From positions 1 through 64,000 of the forward strand of contig NZ_WUAF01000007.1 of NCBI RefSeq assembly GCF_009800965.1: DNA of 64,000 nucleotides, read 5' to 3'. A program made the position numbers and the translations under genes. Shown here piece by piece: positions 9,133-18,580 of the stretch (the stretch's first letter is position 1; each line of letters begins with the position of its first letter). Below the pieces are notes generated by a model that was not told the DNA's origin, searched no databases, and saw only the letters and a program-made list of their open reading frames with translations. This stretch comes from Cognatazoarcus halotolerans (lineage in GTDB: Bacteria > Pseudomonadota > Gammaproteobacteria > Burkholderiales > Rhodocyclaceae).

Positions 9133-9795
9133 TCAATGCGCATCCAGCACCTCCGCTACCTCGGGGTGGCCCGCCTGGCGTGCGATCTCGGCCGCCGTCA
9201 GGCCGCGATCGTCGCGCAGCCCGGCCTCGGCGCCACGTGCTTTCAGCGTTTGTACGACGGTCAGGTGTCCCTGGCCGGCCGCCCACATCAAGGCGGTGAG
9301 CTGGTGTTCGTAGGGCTCATCGATCGCGACCCCGTTGTCGAGCAGTAGTTTGACCAGCTCGCCGTGGCCCTGTCCTGCCGCATAGACCATCGCGCTGCGG
9401 TGCAGGCGGTCGATCGGTTCGGTATGCGCGCCGGCCGCGATCAGCCGCCGCGCGATCTCCAGATGACCGCCGTAGCAGGCCGCCATGAGCGGCGTCACAC
9501 CTTCGAGCGAGGCGAGGTTTACATCGGTACCGGCCTGCAGCATCGCTTCGGCGAGGGCCTGGTTGCCCTTCTCCGAGGCCATCAGCAGCACGGTCTTGCC
9601 GATACGGTTGCGTGAGTTCGGCGCCGCGCCGCGTGCAAGGGCCTGGCTCACCTGTGCCAGGTCGCCCTGCCGTCCGGCCACCAGCAACTGTGCGTTCAGG
9701 TTCGGATTGCTGGGCGCCTGCGCGGCGGCCACGCCCGACAGCAGGCACAGGCCGGTCAGCCAGCAGGCCGCGATCCATCGCAGCGTGATTGCCAT
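9133..9795 (-). CDS. Exported ankyrin-repeat protein
   Basis: 220 residues. A signal peptide (AACWLTGLCLLSGVAAAQA) is followed by five or so ankyrin repeats carrying typical motifs such as GVTPLMAACYGGHLEIAR and ALMWAAGQGHLTVVQ. Ankyrin repeats bind other proteins; this one should do so in the periplasm. I chose the ATG at 9795 because aaggaga lies 7 bases upstream and the signal peptide starts there. It lies 84 bases upstream of the TIR gene on the same strand, but its periplasmic location makes a joint role uncertain. It is divergent from the PQQ dehydrogenase, with 243 bases between the starts. Confidence 0.85.
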   Translation of the reverse strand: MAITLRWIAACWLTGLCLLSGVAAAQAPSNPNLNAQLLVAGRQGDLAQVSQALARGAAPNSRNRIGKTVLLMASEKGNQALAEAMLQAGTDVNLASLEGVTPLMAACYGGHLEIARRLIAAGAHTEPIDRLHRSAMVYAAGQGHGELVKLLLDNGVAIDEPYEHQLTALMWAAGQGHLTVVQTLKARGAEAGLRDDRGLTAAEIARQAGHPEVAEVLDAH

Positions 9796-10038
9796 GGCGA
9801 ACGTCTCCTTGTGTTGCGGCGGCCCGATCGCGGCACCGCGAACGCGATTGCTTTGTCCAAAATTAGCACTAATCTGGGGTGAGAGGCGACGAGAGTGGCA
9901 TGGCAGTGTCGCATCCACGACTCGCGCCCGGTAATCGCCCGGCCGCTCACCATGCGCCGATGTTCCCGGCACGGGAAGCGGGTTGACCTTGGGAATGGCC
10001 TCGACGATTCGATTACAAGAATGAACGAGGAGACAATC

Positions 10039-11772
10039 ATGGCCCGAGTCAATCGGAGTGGCTGTTCACGCGTGCTCAGCATCGGCGCGGTGCTGGCCCT
10101 CGCAGCGCAGGGCGTGCACGCCCAGAGCGAAATACAAGGTGGCGCCGATACCGCCGGGTCGCCGGTTCCGAAGGCGGTTTCGGTCACCCAGGCGCAGCTC
10201 GATGGCGGTGATCGCGACGGTGCGAACTTCCTGCTCTCGAACATGAGCTACGCCCAGACGCGCTACTACCCGGCTTCGCAGATCAACAGCAAGAACGTCG
10301 CGCAGCTGCGACCGGTGTTCAACTTCCAGACCGCCGTGCTCGAATCGATGGAGACCGCGCCGATCGTGGTCGACGGGGTCATGTACATCACCACCTCCTA
10401 CAACCACGTCTATGCGCTCGACGCGAAGACCGGCAAGGAGTTCTGGCACTACAAGCACAAGATGGGGCCGGTCACCACCTATTGCTGCGGGCCGAACAAC
10501 CGTGGCGTGGCGATCATGGGCGATCGCGTCTTCATGGGCACGCTCGACGCGCGGCTGGTGGCGCTGGACGCCAGGACCGGCAAGGTGGTGTGGAACGTCG
10601 AGATCGCGGACCCGGAACTGGGGTACTCGGAGACCATGGCGCCGGTCGCGGTTGACGGCAAGATCCTGATCGGCACCAACGGCGGCGAGTACGGCATCCG
10701 CGGATTCGTGAAGGCTTTCGACGCTGCCGACGGCAAGCTGCTGTGGACCTTCAACACCATCCCGGAGCAGGGACACGAGGGTGTGTGGGCAGTCAATGAC
10801 GCGACGGGCCGCAACATGCTCCGCGACATCGCGGCCGAGAAGGCTCAGCTCGCCAGCCACGGCGGCGATTTCTACAAGACCCTCGGCGGCGGCGTGTGGA
10901 TGGCCCCGGCGGTGGATCGCGAGAGCGGCACGGTGTTCTTCGTGGTCGGCAACCCGAGTCCCGACCTCTACGGTGCGGAGCGGCCGGGGGACAACCTCTA
11001 CACCGATTCGATCGTCGCCATCGACCTCAAGACCGGCGCCTACAAGTGGCACTACCAGTACGTCGCGCACGATGTCTGGGACCTCGACGCGGTCTCGCCG
11101 GTGATCCTCACCGAAGCCCGCGACAAGGCCGGCAAGATGCGCAAGGTGGCGATCCACGGCGGCAAGACCGGCCACGTCTATGTGCATGACCGTGCCACCG
11201 GCGAGCTGATCCGCTTCAGCGAGGCGATGGTGCCGCAGGAGAACATGTGGGTGCTGCCGACCAAGGACGGCTCGCGCATGCTGCCGGGTGCCAACGGCGG
11301 TGTCGAATGGAGTCCGATGGCGGTCAACCCGACGACCCGGCTTGCCTATGCCGCCAACCTGCACCAGCCGATGACCTACCACGTCGAGGAGGCCAAGTAT
11401 CCGGGCGGCAAGCTGTGGCTCGGCGGCGCCTTCAAGGTGATCCCGGGCGAGAAGCAGTGGGGACGGCTGGCGGCGGTCAATATCGATACCGGCAAGATCG
11501 CCTGGAAGGTTGATACCGAACAGCCGCTTATCGGCGGCGTGCTGGCCACTGCCGGCAACCTGGTGTTCAACGGCGAGGGCAACGGCTACTTCCGCGCCTT
11601 CGATGCACACACCGGCAAGAAGCTGTGGCAATACCAGGCCGGGGCGGGCGTGAACGCGCCGGCGGTGTCCTACATGGTGGACGGCAAGCAGTATGTGGCG
11701 GTGGCGGCCGGCGGCAACACGCAGATCGACTTCAAGCGGGGCAATTCGGTGATCGTCTTCGCCCTGCCATGA
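10039..11772 (+). CDS. PQQ-dependent alcohol dehydrogenase (methanol/ethanol dehydrogenase type), periplasmic
   Basis: 577 residues with a signal peptide ending GVHAQ. Repeated propeller motifs ([40 protein letters not shown]) define the eight-bladed quinoprotein fold. It has the vicinal cysteine pair (C149-C150, TYCCGPNN) that contacts PQQ. Metal ligands are visible: E217 (GGEYGIRG), N305 (VVGNPSPD) and catalytic D348 in [10 protein letters not shown]350, two residues on, is the position occupied by Asp in lanthanide-dependent enzymes. There is no CxxCH, so electrons should go to the cytochrome encoded next door. The ATG at 10039 has GAGGAGA just upstream. The substrate cannot be inferred beyond alcohol or aldehyde. 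Confidence 0.88.
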   Translation: MARVNRSGCSRVLSIGAVLALAAQGVHAQSEIQGGADTAGSPVPKAVSVTQAQLDGGDRDGANFLLSNMSYAQTRYYPASQINSKNVAQLRPVFNFQTAVLESMETAPIVVDGVMYITTSYNHVYALDAKTGKEFWHYKHKMGPVTTYCCGPNNRGVAIMGDRVFMGTLDARLVALDARTGKVVWNVEIADPELGYSETMAPVAVDGKILIGTNGGEYGIRGFVKAFDAADGKLLWTFNTIPEQGHEGVWAVNDATGRNMLRDIAAEKAQLASHGGDFYKTLGGGVWMAPAVDRESGTVFFVVGNPSPDLYGAERPGDNLYTDSIVAIDLKTGAYKWHYQYVAHDVWDLDAVSPVILTEARDKAGKMRKVAIHGGKTGHVYVHDRATGELIRFSEAMVPQENMWVLPTKDGSRMLPGANGGVEWSPMAVNPTTRLAYAANLHQPMTYHVEEAKYPGGKLWLGGAFKVIPGEKQWGRLAAVNIDTGKIAWKVDTEQPLIGGVLATAGNLVFNGEGNGYFRAFDAHTGKKLWQYQAGAGVNAPAVSYMVDGKQYVAVAAGGNTQIDFKRGNSVIVFALP

Positions 11773-12359
11773 GGGCGGGCCTGACGCGCCTGCTGGCGGC
11801 GGGCCTGTGGCTGATTCCGGTAGCGGCGGGTGCGCAATACACGGCCGAGACCTCGGCCACGGCGCCCGCCAAGGCCGCGCTCTGCACGCCCTGCCACGGT
11901 GAGGGCGGGCGCTCGAGCACGCCGTTGATCCCGATTCTTGCCGGGCAGACCGCCCGATATCTGTACCTCCAGCTGCGCGACTTCCAGGCCGGCCGGCGCA
12001 GCGATCCGCAGATGTCGCCGATGGCGGCCGGCCTCAGCCGCGACGAGATGCACGCGCTGACCGACTGGTTCTCGACGCAGAAGCCGCCGCCGCAGGATTT
12101 CGTCGCCGATCCCGAGAAGGCCCGGCTGGGCAAGCAGAAGGCCGAGGAGACGCTGTGCACCATGTGCCACCTCGGCGGCTTTTCCGGGCAGAACGAGATC
12201 CCCCGCGTCGCAGGCCAGAATCCGGCCTATGTGATCAAGCAGTTGCAGGACTTCAAGGCCGAGCGCCGCACCAATGACGCCGGCAACATGACCGCGGTTG
12301 CGCGCACCCTGTCGGATGCCGATATCGAGAACCTGGCGAACTACATCGCCGGGCTCTGA
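11769..12359 (+). CDS. Diheme c-type cytochrome (c4-like), electron acceptor of the PQQ dehydrogenase
   Basis: 196 residues. After a signal peptide ending AAGAQ there are two c-type heme sites, CTPCH and CTMCH, in two similar domains, each followed by an ILAGQ/RVAGQ-like helix and a [20 protein letters not shown] motif. This is the cytochrome c4 plan. The start codon overlaps the dehydrogenase stop by 4 bases (ATGA), so the two proteins are co-translated. The likely role is to take electrons from the PQQ enzyme in the periplasm and pass them to the respiratory chain. Confidence 0.88.
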   Translation: MRAGLTRLLAAGLWLIPVAAGAQYTAETSATAPAKAALCTPCHGEGGRSSTPLIPILAGQTARYLYLQLRDFQAGRRSDPQMSPMAAGLSRDEMHALTDWFSTQKPPPQDFVADPEKARLGKQKAEETLCTMCHLGGFSGQNEIPRVAGQNPAYVIKQLQDFKAERRTNDAGNMTAVARTLSDADIENLANYIAGL

Positions 12360-12416
12360 GCAGGCCCCGCCCTCGGCACGGTTTCGGCCGGCCGGCCGCG
12401 GGCGTAACATCGCGTC

Positions 12417-13754
12417 ATGACAGTACGCTGCCTGCTTTCAATGATATGGGCATGTGCGTTGCTGCTTGTCCCTTCATCGGGCAGCGGGGCGCAGGCGCCA
12501 TTACAGATCGACAGTGCGCTGTTGGCGGTGAATGCAAGCGTCAGCCTGAGCGCGATCGAGATGCGACTCAAGCGCAGCATCGACGATGGCCAGCGGGCCG
12601 GCTCGCGTCCGAGCGGCGTTGCCGGTCTCGAAATCAGCTACCGAACGGACGTGCCGCGCCTTGCGCTGGCGGCGCGTGGCGCGGAGCTGCTGGTGACTGT
12701 GCCGGTGCGGCTCGCACTGCTTGTCGGACGAACCGCTTCGCGATTCGACAGGCTGGCGCTCGACGCGATGCTCGGCATGATCGGTCGGTCGGGCTGTGCG
12801 TCGATGGTGGTGCACACCGAAACCTTCGTTCGCCTGTCGGTGCGGGACCACAAGCTGGCCGCGACGGTGCGTCAGGGCGAGGCCCGCGGGGACGGCTGTG
12901 CCGCCATGCTGGCGGGGCTTGGTGTGCCGGTGAATGCCTTGCTGCGCGACACGATCGGCGCGCCGGTACGCTCCGCGATCGAGTCGGCGCTCGCGCCGGC
13001 GCGGCTGGCCGCCCTGGTGGCAAGTTTCCAGGCGCAGGCCATCGCCCGCTTTTCCAGTCCCCAGGCACTGCCGCTGGAAGGCAGCGCACTGGCGCTCGAT
13101 ATCGACCCGACGATGCTGCTCGACAGCGTGGTGGTGGAGCCCGCGGCGCTGCGCATCGGCCTGCGTGCGGCCGTGTCGCCGCAGCTCGTCTTCGATGGCA
13201 TTTCGCGGACCCCGGGTCCGGCGGCCGGCAGACGCGGTTTCGCCGTGCCGCTCGAACTCGTGATACCGCTCGGCGCCGAACCGGGGCGAGGCAAAGGCAA
13301 GGCGCTGGACATGACGATGCCCGGCGGTGCCGGACGCTTGCGGCTGTCGCGGGTCGATGTGCCCGCCGGGTTGGTGCGCCTCGATCTGCTGAACGGGACG
13401 GGCGAGCACGTCCTGCTTTACTTTGCGCTGCAGGATCAGCCGGCGGCCCGCCCGGTGCTCGATGGCACGCTCGACGAGCTGTTGTCGGAGGCCGCCGCGT
13501 GGCTGGCGGATCCGGCCAGCTGGCCGGCCGAGGCGCGGGGCGACAGTGCTCGCCTGGCACAGCAGGTGACGATGTTCAGAGGCGCGCTGACCGATGCGAT
13601 GACGCAGCTCGACGACATCCCGCTGCGCCCGGGGCTGTCGTTCTCGCTGCGGCAGCCGCAGATCCGTCTCGGCAGCGGTCGCTACGAGAAGGGGATGATC
13701 CGCATCCCCGCGGAGCTGTCGGGTTTTGCCACGGTGGACATGGTCGTCGATTGA
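12417..13754 (+). CDS. Exported protein of unknown function
   Basis: 445 residues with a signal peptide (MTVRCLLSMIWACALLLVPS, mature protein from about residue 26). The remainder is rich in beta-strand-like segments and has no recognised catalytic motif; two Cys near 120 and 160 could form a disulfide. A duplicated barrel architecture of the DUF4403 or lipid-binding type is possible but I cannot show it. It begins a run of four same-strand genes ending at 17166; the next gene starts 36 bases downstream. Cytoplasmic activity is excluded if the signal peptide is used. Confidence 0.6.
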   Translation: MTVRCLLSMIWACALLLVPSSGSGAQAPLQIDSALLAVNASVSLSAIEMRLKRSIDDGQRAGSRPSGVAGLEISYRTDVPRLALAARGAELLVTVPVRLALLVGRTASRFDRLALDAMLGMIGRSGCASMVVHTETFVRLSVRDHKLAATVRQGEARGDGCAAMLAGLGVPVNALLRDTIGAPVRSAIESALAPARLAALVASFQAQAIARFSSPQALPLEGSALALDIDPTMLLDSVVVEPAALRIGLRAAVSPQLVFDGISRTPGPAAGRRGFAVPLELVIPLGAEPGRGKGKALDMTMPGGAGRLRLSRVDVPAGLVRLDLLNGTGEHVLLYFALQDQPAARPVLDGTLDELLSEAAAWLADPASWPAEARGDSARLAQQVTMFRGALTDAMTQLDDIPLRPGLSFSLRQPQIRLGSGRYEKGMIRIPAELSGFATVDMVVD

Positions 13755-13790
13755 TTGCCGGGATCTTTACCGGGATGGGGAGACAGGTAC

Positions 13791-14525
13791 ATGAAGGGGT
13801 TTCACTGGCTGGCCGACCTTCTGTTCGGCTTCGACTATTTCGTGTCCTATGCGCATGCGGACGGACAGAACTACGCGCGCGAGCTCACCCGTCGGCTCGA
13901 GGCGCTGGGCTTCTCGGTGTTCCTCGACGAACGCGTCTATGTGGCCGGCGACGATCTGCACAGTGCCACGCGGCGGCGCATCCGCATGAGCAAGAAGCTG
14001 GTGGTCATCGTCCGCGAGCATGCACTGCGGTCGGAATGGGTGGGCCGCGAGATCGAGGTGGCGCTGGCGGGGGGGCGTGCGCCGATCGCCATCGACATCA
14101 ACGGCACGCTCGCCGCCGCACCGGCGGACAATCCGCTCAAGCGCGCGTTGAGCGACAAGATCTTCATCGCCGAGACACTCGAGGATTCCGACGGCGAACC
14201 GGCTGCCGAGGTCGTCATGAAACTCGCCCGCAGCTTCGAGGCCACCCGCCAGCAGACGCTGCGGGTCCGTGCGCTGGCATCCGCAACCGTCGTTTTCGCG
14301 GTGGTGGCGTTGTTGGCGCTCTGGCAGTATCGTGAAGCGAAGGCGAACGCGATCGAGTTCTACACCCTGTGCGTGGAAACCCGGAAGCAGGTCACCGACG
14401 GCATCGCCAAGCTTCAGAACCTCGGTCGGCAATCGGAGTTCGGGCGGCTCGTTTCGGGGATTGCCGAAAAGGTTGCCGCGCTGCCGGACCCGGCCACGCT
14501 CCAGTGTGGCAAGGACCCGCGCTGA
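13791..14525 (+). CDS. TIR domain protein with C-terminal membrane anchor
   Basis: 244 residues. The TIR domain (about 14-150) begins FDYFVSYAHADGQ and carries the glutamate helix SEWVGREIEVAL (E87 as candidate catalytic residue). A single transmembrane helix follows (ASATVVFAVVALLALW, about 165-185), then a short tail with two Cys that should lie in the periplasm. The ATG at 13791 has a GGGGAGA element upstream, better than the earlier TTG. It differs from the island TIR proteins at 196-9048 in having the membrane anchor. It sits between an exported protein and two amide-chemistry enzymes, so its role could be signalling or defence at the membrane; this is inference. Confidence 0.78.
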   Translation: MKGFHWLADLLFGFDYFVSYAHADGQNYARELTRRLEALGFSVFLDERVYVAGDDLHSATRRRIRMSKKLVVIVREHALRSEWVGREIEVALAGGRAPIAIDINGTLAAAPADNPLKRALSDKIFIAETLEDSDGEPAAEVVMKLARSFEATRQQTLRVRALASATVVFAVVALLALWQYREAKANAIEFYTLCVETRKQVTDGIAKLQNLGRQSEFGRLVSGIAEKVAALPDPATLQCGKDPR

Positions 14526-14566
14526 ATCGCATCGCCGCAGGTTCACAGGCGCAACGGGCATCGGCC

Positions 14567-16045
14567 ATGGGCATCGAGATTTCCGAAGCGGGTTTCAGCC
14601 CGCAGATGTACAGCGCGTTTTCAGACAAGCTGCGCGACAATCTCGCGGCGCTCCGCCAGGTGCTGGCGCGGCCGGGCTTCGGCGTGGGAGCGGCCTCGCT
14701 CGGCGCCGAACTCGAGCTGTACATCATCGACGCCGACGGCCGGCCGCTGTCGGTCAATCAGCAGATCCTCGACGCCGCGGGCGACCCCCAGCTCACCCTC
14801 GAGCTCAACCGCTACAACCTCGAATACAACCTCTCGGCGCATCGCCTGTCGGCAGGGGCTTTCGACGCGACCGAGCGGGAGATCCTCGACAAGCTCGCCG
14901 AGCTGCGCACATGTGCCGCTGCCCTGGGTGGGCGCATCGTGACGATCGGCATCCTGCCCACACTTGGCCCCGACGATTTCGGTCCCGGCTCGGTCTCCGC
15001 GCGCAAGCGCTACCGGGTACTGGCCGACAGCCTCAGGCAGAGCCGTGGCGCGCAGTTCGAAGTGAACATCGACGGACGCGATCCGCTGCGGCTCAGCATG
15101 GACGACGTGACCCTCGAGGGGGCCAACACCTCGTTCCAGATTCACTACCGGGTGGCCCCGCAGGACTACGCCGCGACCTTCAACGCGGTGCAGCTGGTAA
15201 CCCCGCTGGTGCTCGCGATCTCGGTCAACTCGCCGGGCCTGTTCGGCCACGAGTTGTGGCAGGAAACCCGGGTGCCGCTGTTCAAGCAGTCGATCGACAC
15301 CCGCATCAAGGACCGCTATCGCTGGCACCAGAGCCCGCGCGTGGGCTTTGGCAACGGCTGGGTGCGTGAAGGGGCCTTCGAGCTGTTTGCCGAATCGGTG
15401 CTGCTCTACCCGCCCTTCTTCCCGATCTGCGGCGAGCACCTGCCGCTCGACGAAGTCGCGCAAGGACATGCCCCGGCGCTCGAAGAGCTGCGCCTGCACC
15501 AGAGCTCGGTATGGCTATGGAACCGTCCGGTCTACGACGCCGCCGACGGCGGCCATCTGCGCATCGAGATGCGTGCCCTGCCGGCCGGCCCCACGGCGGT
15601 CGACATGGTCGCAGGCGCGGCGCTGTTCATCGGCCTCGCCGAAGGACTGCGCCCGCGAATCGACAGCCTGCTGCCGGCGCTGCCCTTCGCGCTGGCCGAA
15701 TACAACTTCTACCGCGCCGCCCAGGACGGACTTGCCGCCCGGCTGGTGTGGCCTGACCCCGCGCAGACCGGCTGCGGCGAGTGCGCGGTGACCGAGCTGC
15801 TGGCGCGGATGCTGCCACTCGCGCATGACGGGCTGTGCTCGATCGGGGTCGGCGCGGCCGAGGCAGACCGCCATCTCGCCATCATCGAACGGCGTCTCGT
15901 CGCGCGCCAGACCGGGGCGAGCTGGCAGCGCGACATGCTGCGCCGGCTCGGTACACGCCTCGACCGCAACCGGGCCGCTCATGCAATGCTGGACCGCTAT
16001 TACAATCTGAGCCTGTCGAACCTTCCGGTCGGCGAATGGAACTGA
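14567..16045 (+). CDS. Glutamate-cysteine ligase-like (GCS2 / carboxylate-amine ligase) enzyme
   Basis: 492 residues. GAELELYIID (the E-x-E ATP/Mg motif), ELNRYNLEYNLS and SFQIHYRV are typical of the GCS2 superfamily, which joins a gamma-carboxylate to an amine using ATP (YbdK, EgtA and plant-type GshA are members). It is longer than YbdK (about 370 residues), with an extra C-terminal helical part from about 400. The substrate cannot be deduced. The ATG at 14567 starts MGIEISEAGF, 41 bases after the TIR stop. The next gene encodes a possible amide hydrolase, so the pair may make and break a gamma-glutamyl or similar bond. Confidence 0.78.
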   Translation: MGIEISEAGFSPQMYSAFSDKLRDNLAALRQVLARPGFGVGAASLGAELELYIIDADGRPLSVNQQILDAAGDPQLTLELNRYNLEYNLSAHRLSAGAFDATEREILDKLAELRTCAAALGGRIVTIGILPTLGPDDFGPGSVSARKRYRVLADSLRQSRGAQFEVNIDGRDPLRLSMDDVTLEGANTSFQIHYRVAPQDYAATFNAVQLVTPLVLAISVNSPGLFGHELWQETRVPLFKQSIDTRIKDRYRWHQSPRVGFGNGWVREGAFELFAESVLLYPPFFPICGEHLPLDEVAQGHAPALEELRLHQSSVWLWNRPVYDAADGGHLRIEMRALPAGPTAVDMVAGAALFIGLAEGLRPRIDSLLPALPFALAEYNFYRAAQDGLAARLVWPDPAQTGCGECAVTELLARMLPLAHDGLCSIGVGAAEADRHLAIIERRLVARQTGASWQRDMLRRLGTRLDRNRAAHAMLDRYYNLSLSNLPVGEWN

Positions 16046-16050
16046 ACACC

Positions 16051-17166
16051 ATGCAGTCATCTGCAAGCATCGAGGGCGAGGCCGCCCACCTCGTCGCCGG
16101 CTTTCACTACCTCGAAGACCCCGCGCCCGAATCGCTCGGCGAAACCCCCGAAGCCTTGCTGGCTGCGCTACCCGGGCCGACGCTCATCTACCTGAATGGC
16201 GAGGATCCCCGTCGCACCCGTGCCCTGGTGACCCTGCTGCACGGCAACGAGCCTTCGGGTCTGCGTGCGCTGCACCGCTGGCTGCGCGGCGGCGTGCGCC
16301 CGCAGGTCAATATCGTGTGCCTCATCGCGTCGACCGAAGCGGCACGGATGACGCCGCTGTTCAGCCATCGTGTGGTGCCCGGGCGACGTGACCTGAACCG
16401 CTGCTTCCGCGCACCTTTCGACATCGACGCCGAGGGCCTGCTGGCGCAGCGCATCCTCGCGGTGCTGACCCGATACCAGCCCGAGTCGGTGATCGACATC
16501 CACAATACCTCGGGCTCGGGCCCCTCCTTCGCGGTGTCGATCAACGCCGACGCCCGTCATCTCGCGCTGACCACCCTGTTTACCCGCCGCATGGTGCTCA
16601 CCGACCTGCGCCTCGGTTCGCTCATGGAGATCAGCGAGCACATGGTGCCGATGGTCACCATCGAGTGCGGCGGGCGCCTCGACGATGCCGCTCACAGCCT
16701 GGCCTGGGCAGGCATCGACCACTATTTCCGCCGCGCCGAGGTGCTGCACGACGAGCGCGCCGAGATACCGGTCGAGGTCATGCAGAACCCGGTGCGCCTG
16801 GAGCTCACCGCTTGCTGCACGCTGGCCTATGCCGACGCGCCGCAGGACGACGTGCACCTGACGCTGCGGCCGGGCATTGAGCACTACAACTTCGGCGTCA
16901 CCCCGGCAGGCACCGAGCTCGGCTGGGTACGCGGCGCGGCGCTCGGCGAGCTGTTCGTGGCCCGCAACAATGCCCGCACCTGCCTGCTGCGGGATCTGCT
17001 GGTGCTCGACCAGGGGGTCCTGCGGACCCGCCAGCCGCTCAAGCTGTTCATGATCACCGGCAATGCCGACATCGCGAAATCCGACTGCCTGTTCTACGCG
17101 GTGCAGGCCGATGGCCGCGAGCTGGTGCCGGGCGATAGCGCCGATGGACCCGACAACGCGCCCTGA
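16051..17166 (+). CDS. Succinylglutamate desuccinylase / aspartoacylase family zinc hydrolase
   Basis: 371 residues. LLHGNEPSGL provides the HxxE zinc motif, DIHNTSGSGP the third zinc His, and TIECGG a candidate catalytic Glu. These are the AstE/ASPA signatures of M14-related carboxypeptidase-fold amidohydrolases. The ATG at 16051 is preferred on a weak GGA element; an ATG at 16036 that overlaps the upstream stop is also possible. AstE normally sits in an arginine succinyltransferase operon; here it follows a GCS2-like ligase instead, so the substrate is probably a different N-acyl amino acid or a peptide tail. It ends convergently with the LysR gene. Confidence 0.8.
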   Translation: MQSSASIEGEAAHLVAGFHYLEDPAPESLGETPEALLAALPGPTLIYLNGEDPRRTRALVTLLHGNEPSGLRALHRWLRGGVRPQVNIVCLIASTEAARMTPLFSHRVVPGRRDLNRCFRAPFDIDAEGLLAQRILAVLTRYQPESVIDIHNTSGSGPSFAVSINADARHLALTTLFTRRMVLTDLRLGSLMEISEHMVPMVTIECGGRLDDAAHSLAWAGIDHYFRRAEVLHDERAEIPVEVMQNPVRLELTACCTLAYADAPQDDVHLTLRPGIEHYNFGVTPAGTELGWVRGAALGELFVARNNARTCLLRDLLVLDQGVLRTRQPLKLFMITGNADIAKSDCLFYAVQADGRELVPGDSADGPDNAP

Positions 17167-17203
17167 TTCCGCTACGGGCCGTGGCGCGCCGGGCCGCGGA
17201 TGC

Positions 17204-18109
17204 TCAGACCGCCTGCTCCTGCACGGGTAGCGCGAGCGACCAGACCCGCGACAGCTCGGCCACCGCAGCGCGGATGACGGGATCGTTCGCGCGGGTCCTG
17301 AGGTGTGCGAAGCGCAGGCTCACGGTTGGCAGTTCGAGCGGCAGCGCGTAGATCGGTGCCGATTTTGCGGCCTCCTCGATATCGACCCGGCGCAGGATGC
17401 CCAGGCCCACCCCGCCAGCCACCATGGTCCGCAGTGCGTCGTCCTGGTTGGCCATCACGGTTTTCACCGGTGCGCAGTCGTGGGCCTCGAACAAGGCGCG
17501 CATGACCCCGTAGTATGCGCAGTCCGGCGAGGTGAATACCCAGGGGTGACGCGCCAACGCATGGATGTCCGCCGGACCGATGCTCTCGCGCATGCGCTCC
17601 GGGACGGCCACCGCAAGTTCCTCTTCGCACAGTACGTAGGATTCGAGGAGGGGATCGTCGCACTCGCCGCTGACGAAGGACGCGTCGAGCTTGCCCACCC
17701 GCAGGGCCGGGATGTTGGCACCGGTGCTGCCCGCGTGGAACTCGATCTCGAGCCGTGGATGGCGCTCGCTGAGCCCACCCTGCAGCTCGAGCAGGCGCAG
17801 GAAGCAGGCATCGGTGTTGAGACCGATGCGCAGCGTGCCGATCAGTTCGTCCTTGATCGACCGGGCGTGCTGCAGAAAATCGCCCGCCGCGGCCAGCGCC
17901 TGACGAGCGCGATCGAGCAGCAGGGCGCCGGCGGGGGTGAGCTGCATGCCGCGCGGCGTGCGCTCGAACAGCGTCACGCCGAGTTCTTCCTCGAGCGCCT
18001 TGATGTGCGCGCTGATCGCCGGCTGGCTGGTGAACAGGCGCTCCGATGCGCGGGTGAGGTGTTGCTCCTCGGCCACCGTGACGAAGGTTCTGAGGTGATA
18101 CAGCTCCAT
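17204..18109 (-). CDS. LysR-family transcriptional regulator
   Basis: 301 residues. The N-terminal winged helix-turn-helix reads MELYHLRTFVTVAEEQHLTR followed by TSQPAISAHIKALEEELG, classic for LysR. The C-terminal effector-binding domain runs from about 90 to 290. It is divergent from the DUF1127 gene, with 161 bases between the starts, the usual arrangement for a LysR regulator and a target. No clear T-N11-A operator could be singled out by eye. The effector is unknown. Confidence 0.92.
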   Translation of the reverse strand: MELYHLRTFVTVAEEQHLTRASERLFTSQPAISAHIKALEEELGVTLFERTPRGMQLTPAGALLLDRARQALAAAGDFLQHARSIKDELIGTLRIGLNTDACFLRLLELQGGLSERHPRLEIEFHAGSTGANIPALRVGKLDASFVSGECDDPLLESYVLCEEELAVAVPERMRESIGPADIHALARHPWVFTSPDCAYYGVMRALFEAHDCAPVKTVMANQDDALRTMVAGGVGLGILRRVDIEEAAKSAPIYALPLELPTVSLRFAHLRTRANDPVIRAAVAELSRVWSLALPVQEQAV

Positions 18110-18270
18110 GGCGAATTCTCCGCTTGCGCTTCCCGGTGATCAGTAAAGCGCAGATGCGCGAACGACGCCATCACAATTCCTGAACGCTCGAATCCGCTAA
18201 AACGATTGGAAGGATTCGCCGCCGGCAGCCAGTCTTCAGCCATCGAACCGCTGACTGAAGGAGACGCACC

Positions 18271-18492
18271 ATGGCCCAGTTCATCCACTCCGTACACCAT
18301 CCCGTCCCGGCCCTGCGCAGCCTGCGCCCGGCCCGCCTGGGCAGCGCGATCGCCTCGATGGTCCGCACCTGGCTGGCGCGTGACCGCCAGCGCCGCGAGC
18401 TGCGCGAGCTCGACGATGCGATCCTGCGCGACGTAGGCATCAGTCGTGCCCAGGCCAGTTTTTCCGCCGACAAGCCCTTCTGGCGGCCATGA
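18271..18492 (+). CDS. DUF1127 small protein
   Basis: 73 residues. The C-terminal RQRRELRELDDAILRDVGIS is the DUF1127 signature, an Arg-rich helix ending in the DIGIS-type motif. Proteins of this family are small and basic, and several have been linked to RNA or phosphate/metabolic regulation. The start has GGAGA 8 bases upstream. It is divergent from the LysR gene and 88 bases ahead of glutaminase, so it may be the immediate LysR target. Confidence 0.88.
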   Translation: MAQFIHSVHHPVPALRSLRPARLGSAIASMVRTWLARDRQRRELRELDDAILRDVGISRAQASFSADKPFWRP

Positions 18493-18580
18493 AGCTTCGC
18501 GCCGGTACGGGCTCCGCGCGCAAACGTGGCACCATCGCTGCGGGCCGGCGAGAGCCGCAACGACGCGAGGGAGCGCAAGA

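Noticed and set aside
10066..11631. Long open frame opposite the PQQ dehydrogenase
   Set aside because: It mirrors the coding strand, has His/Arg/Val-rich composition without motifs, and the sense gene is clearly real. Such antisense frames are expected in GC-rich DNA.
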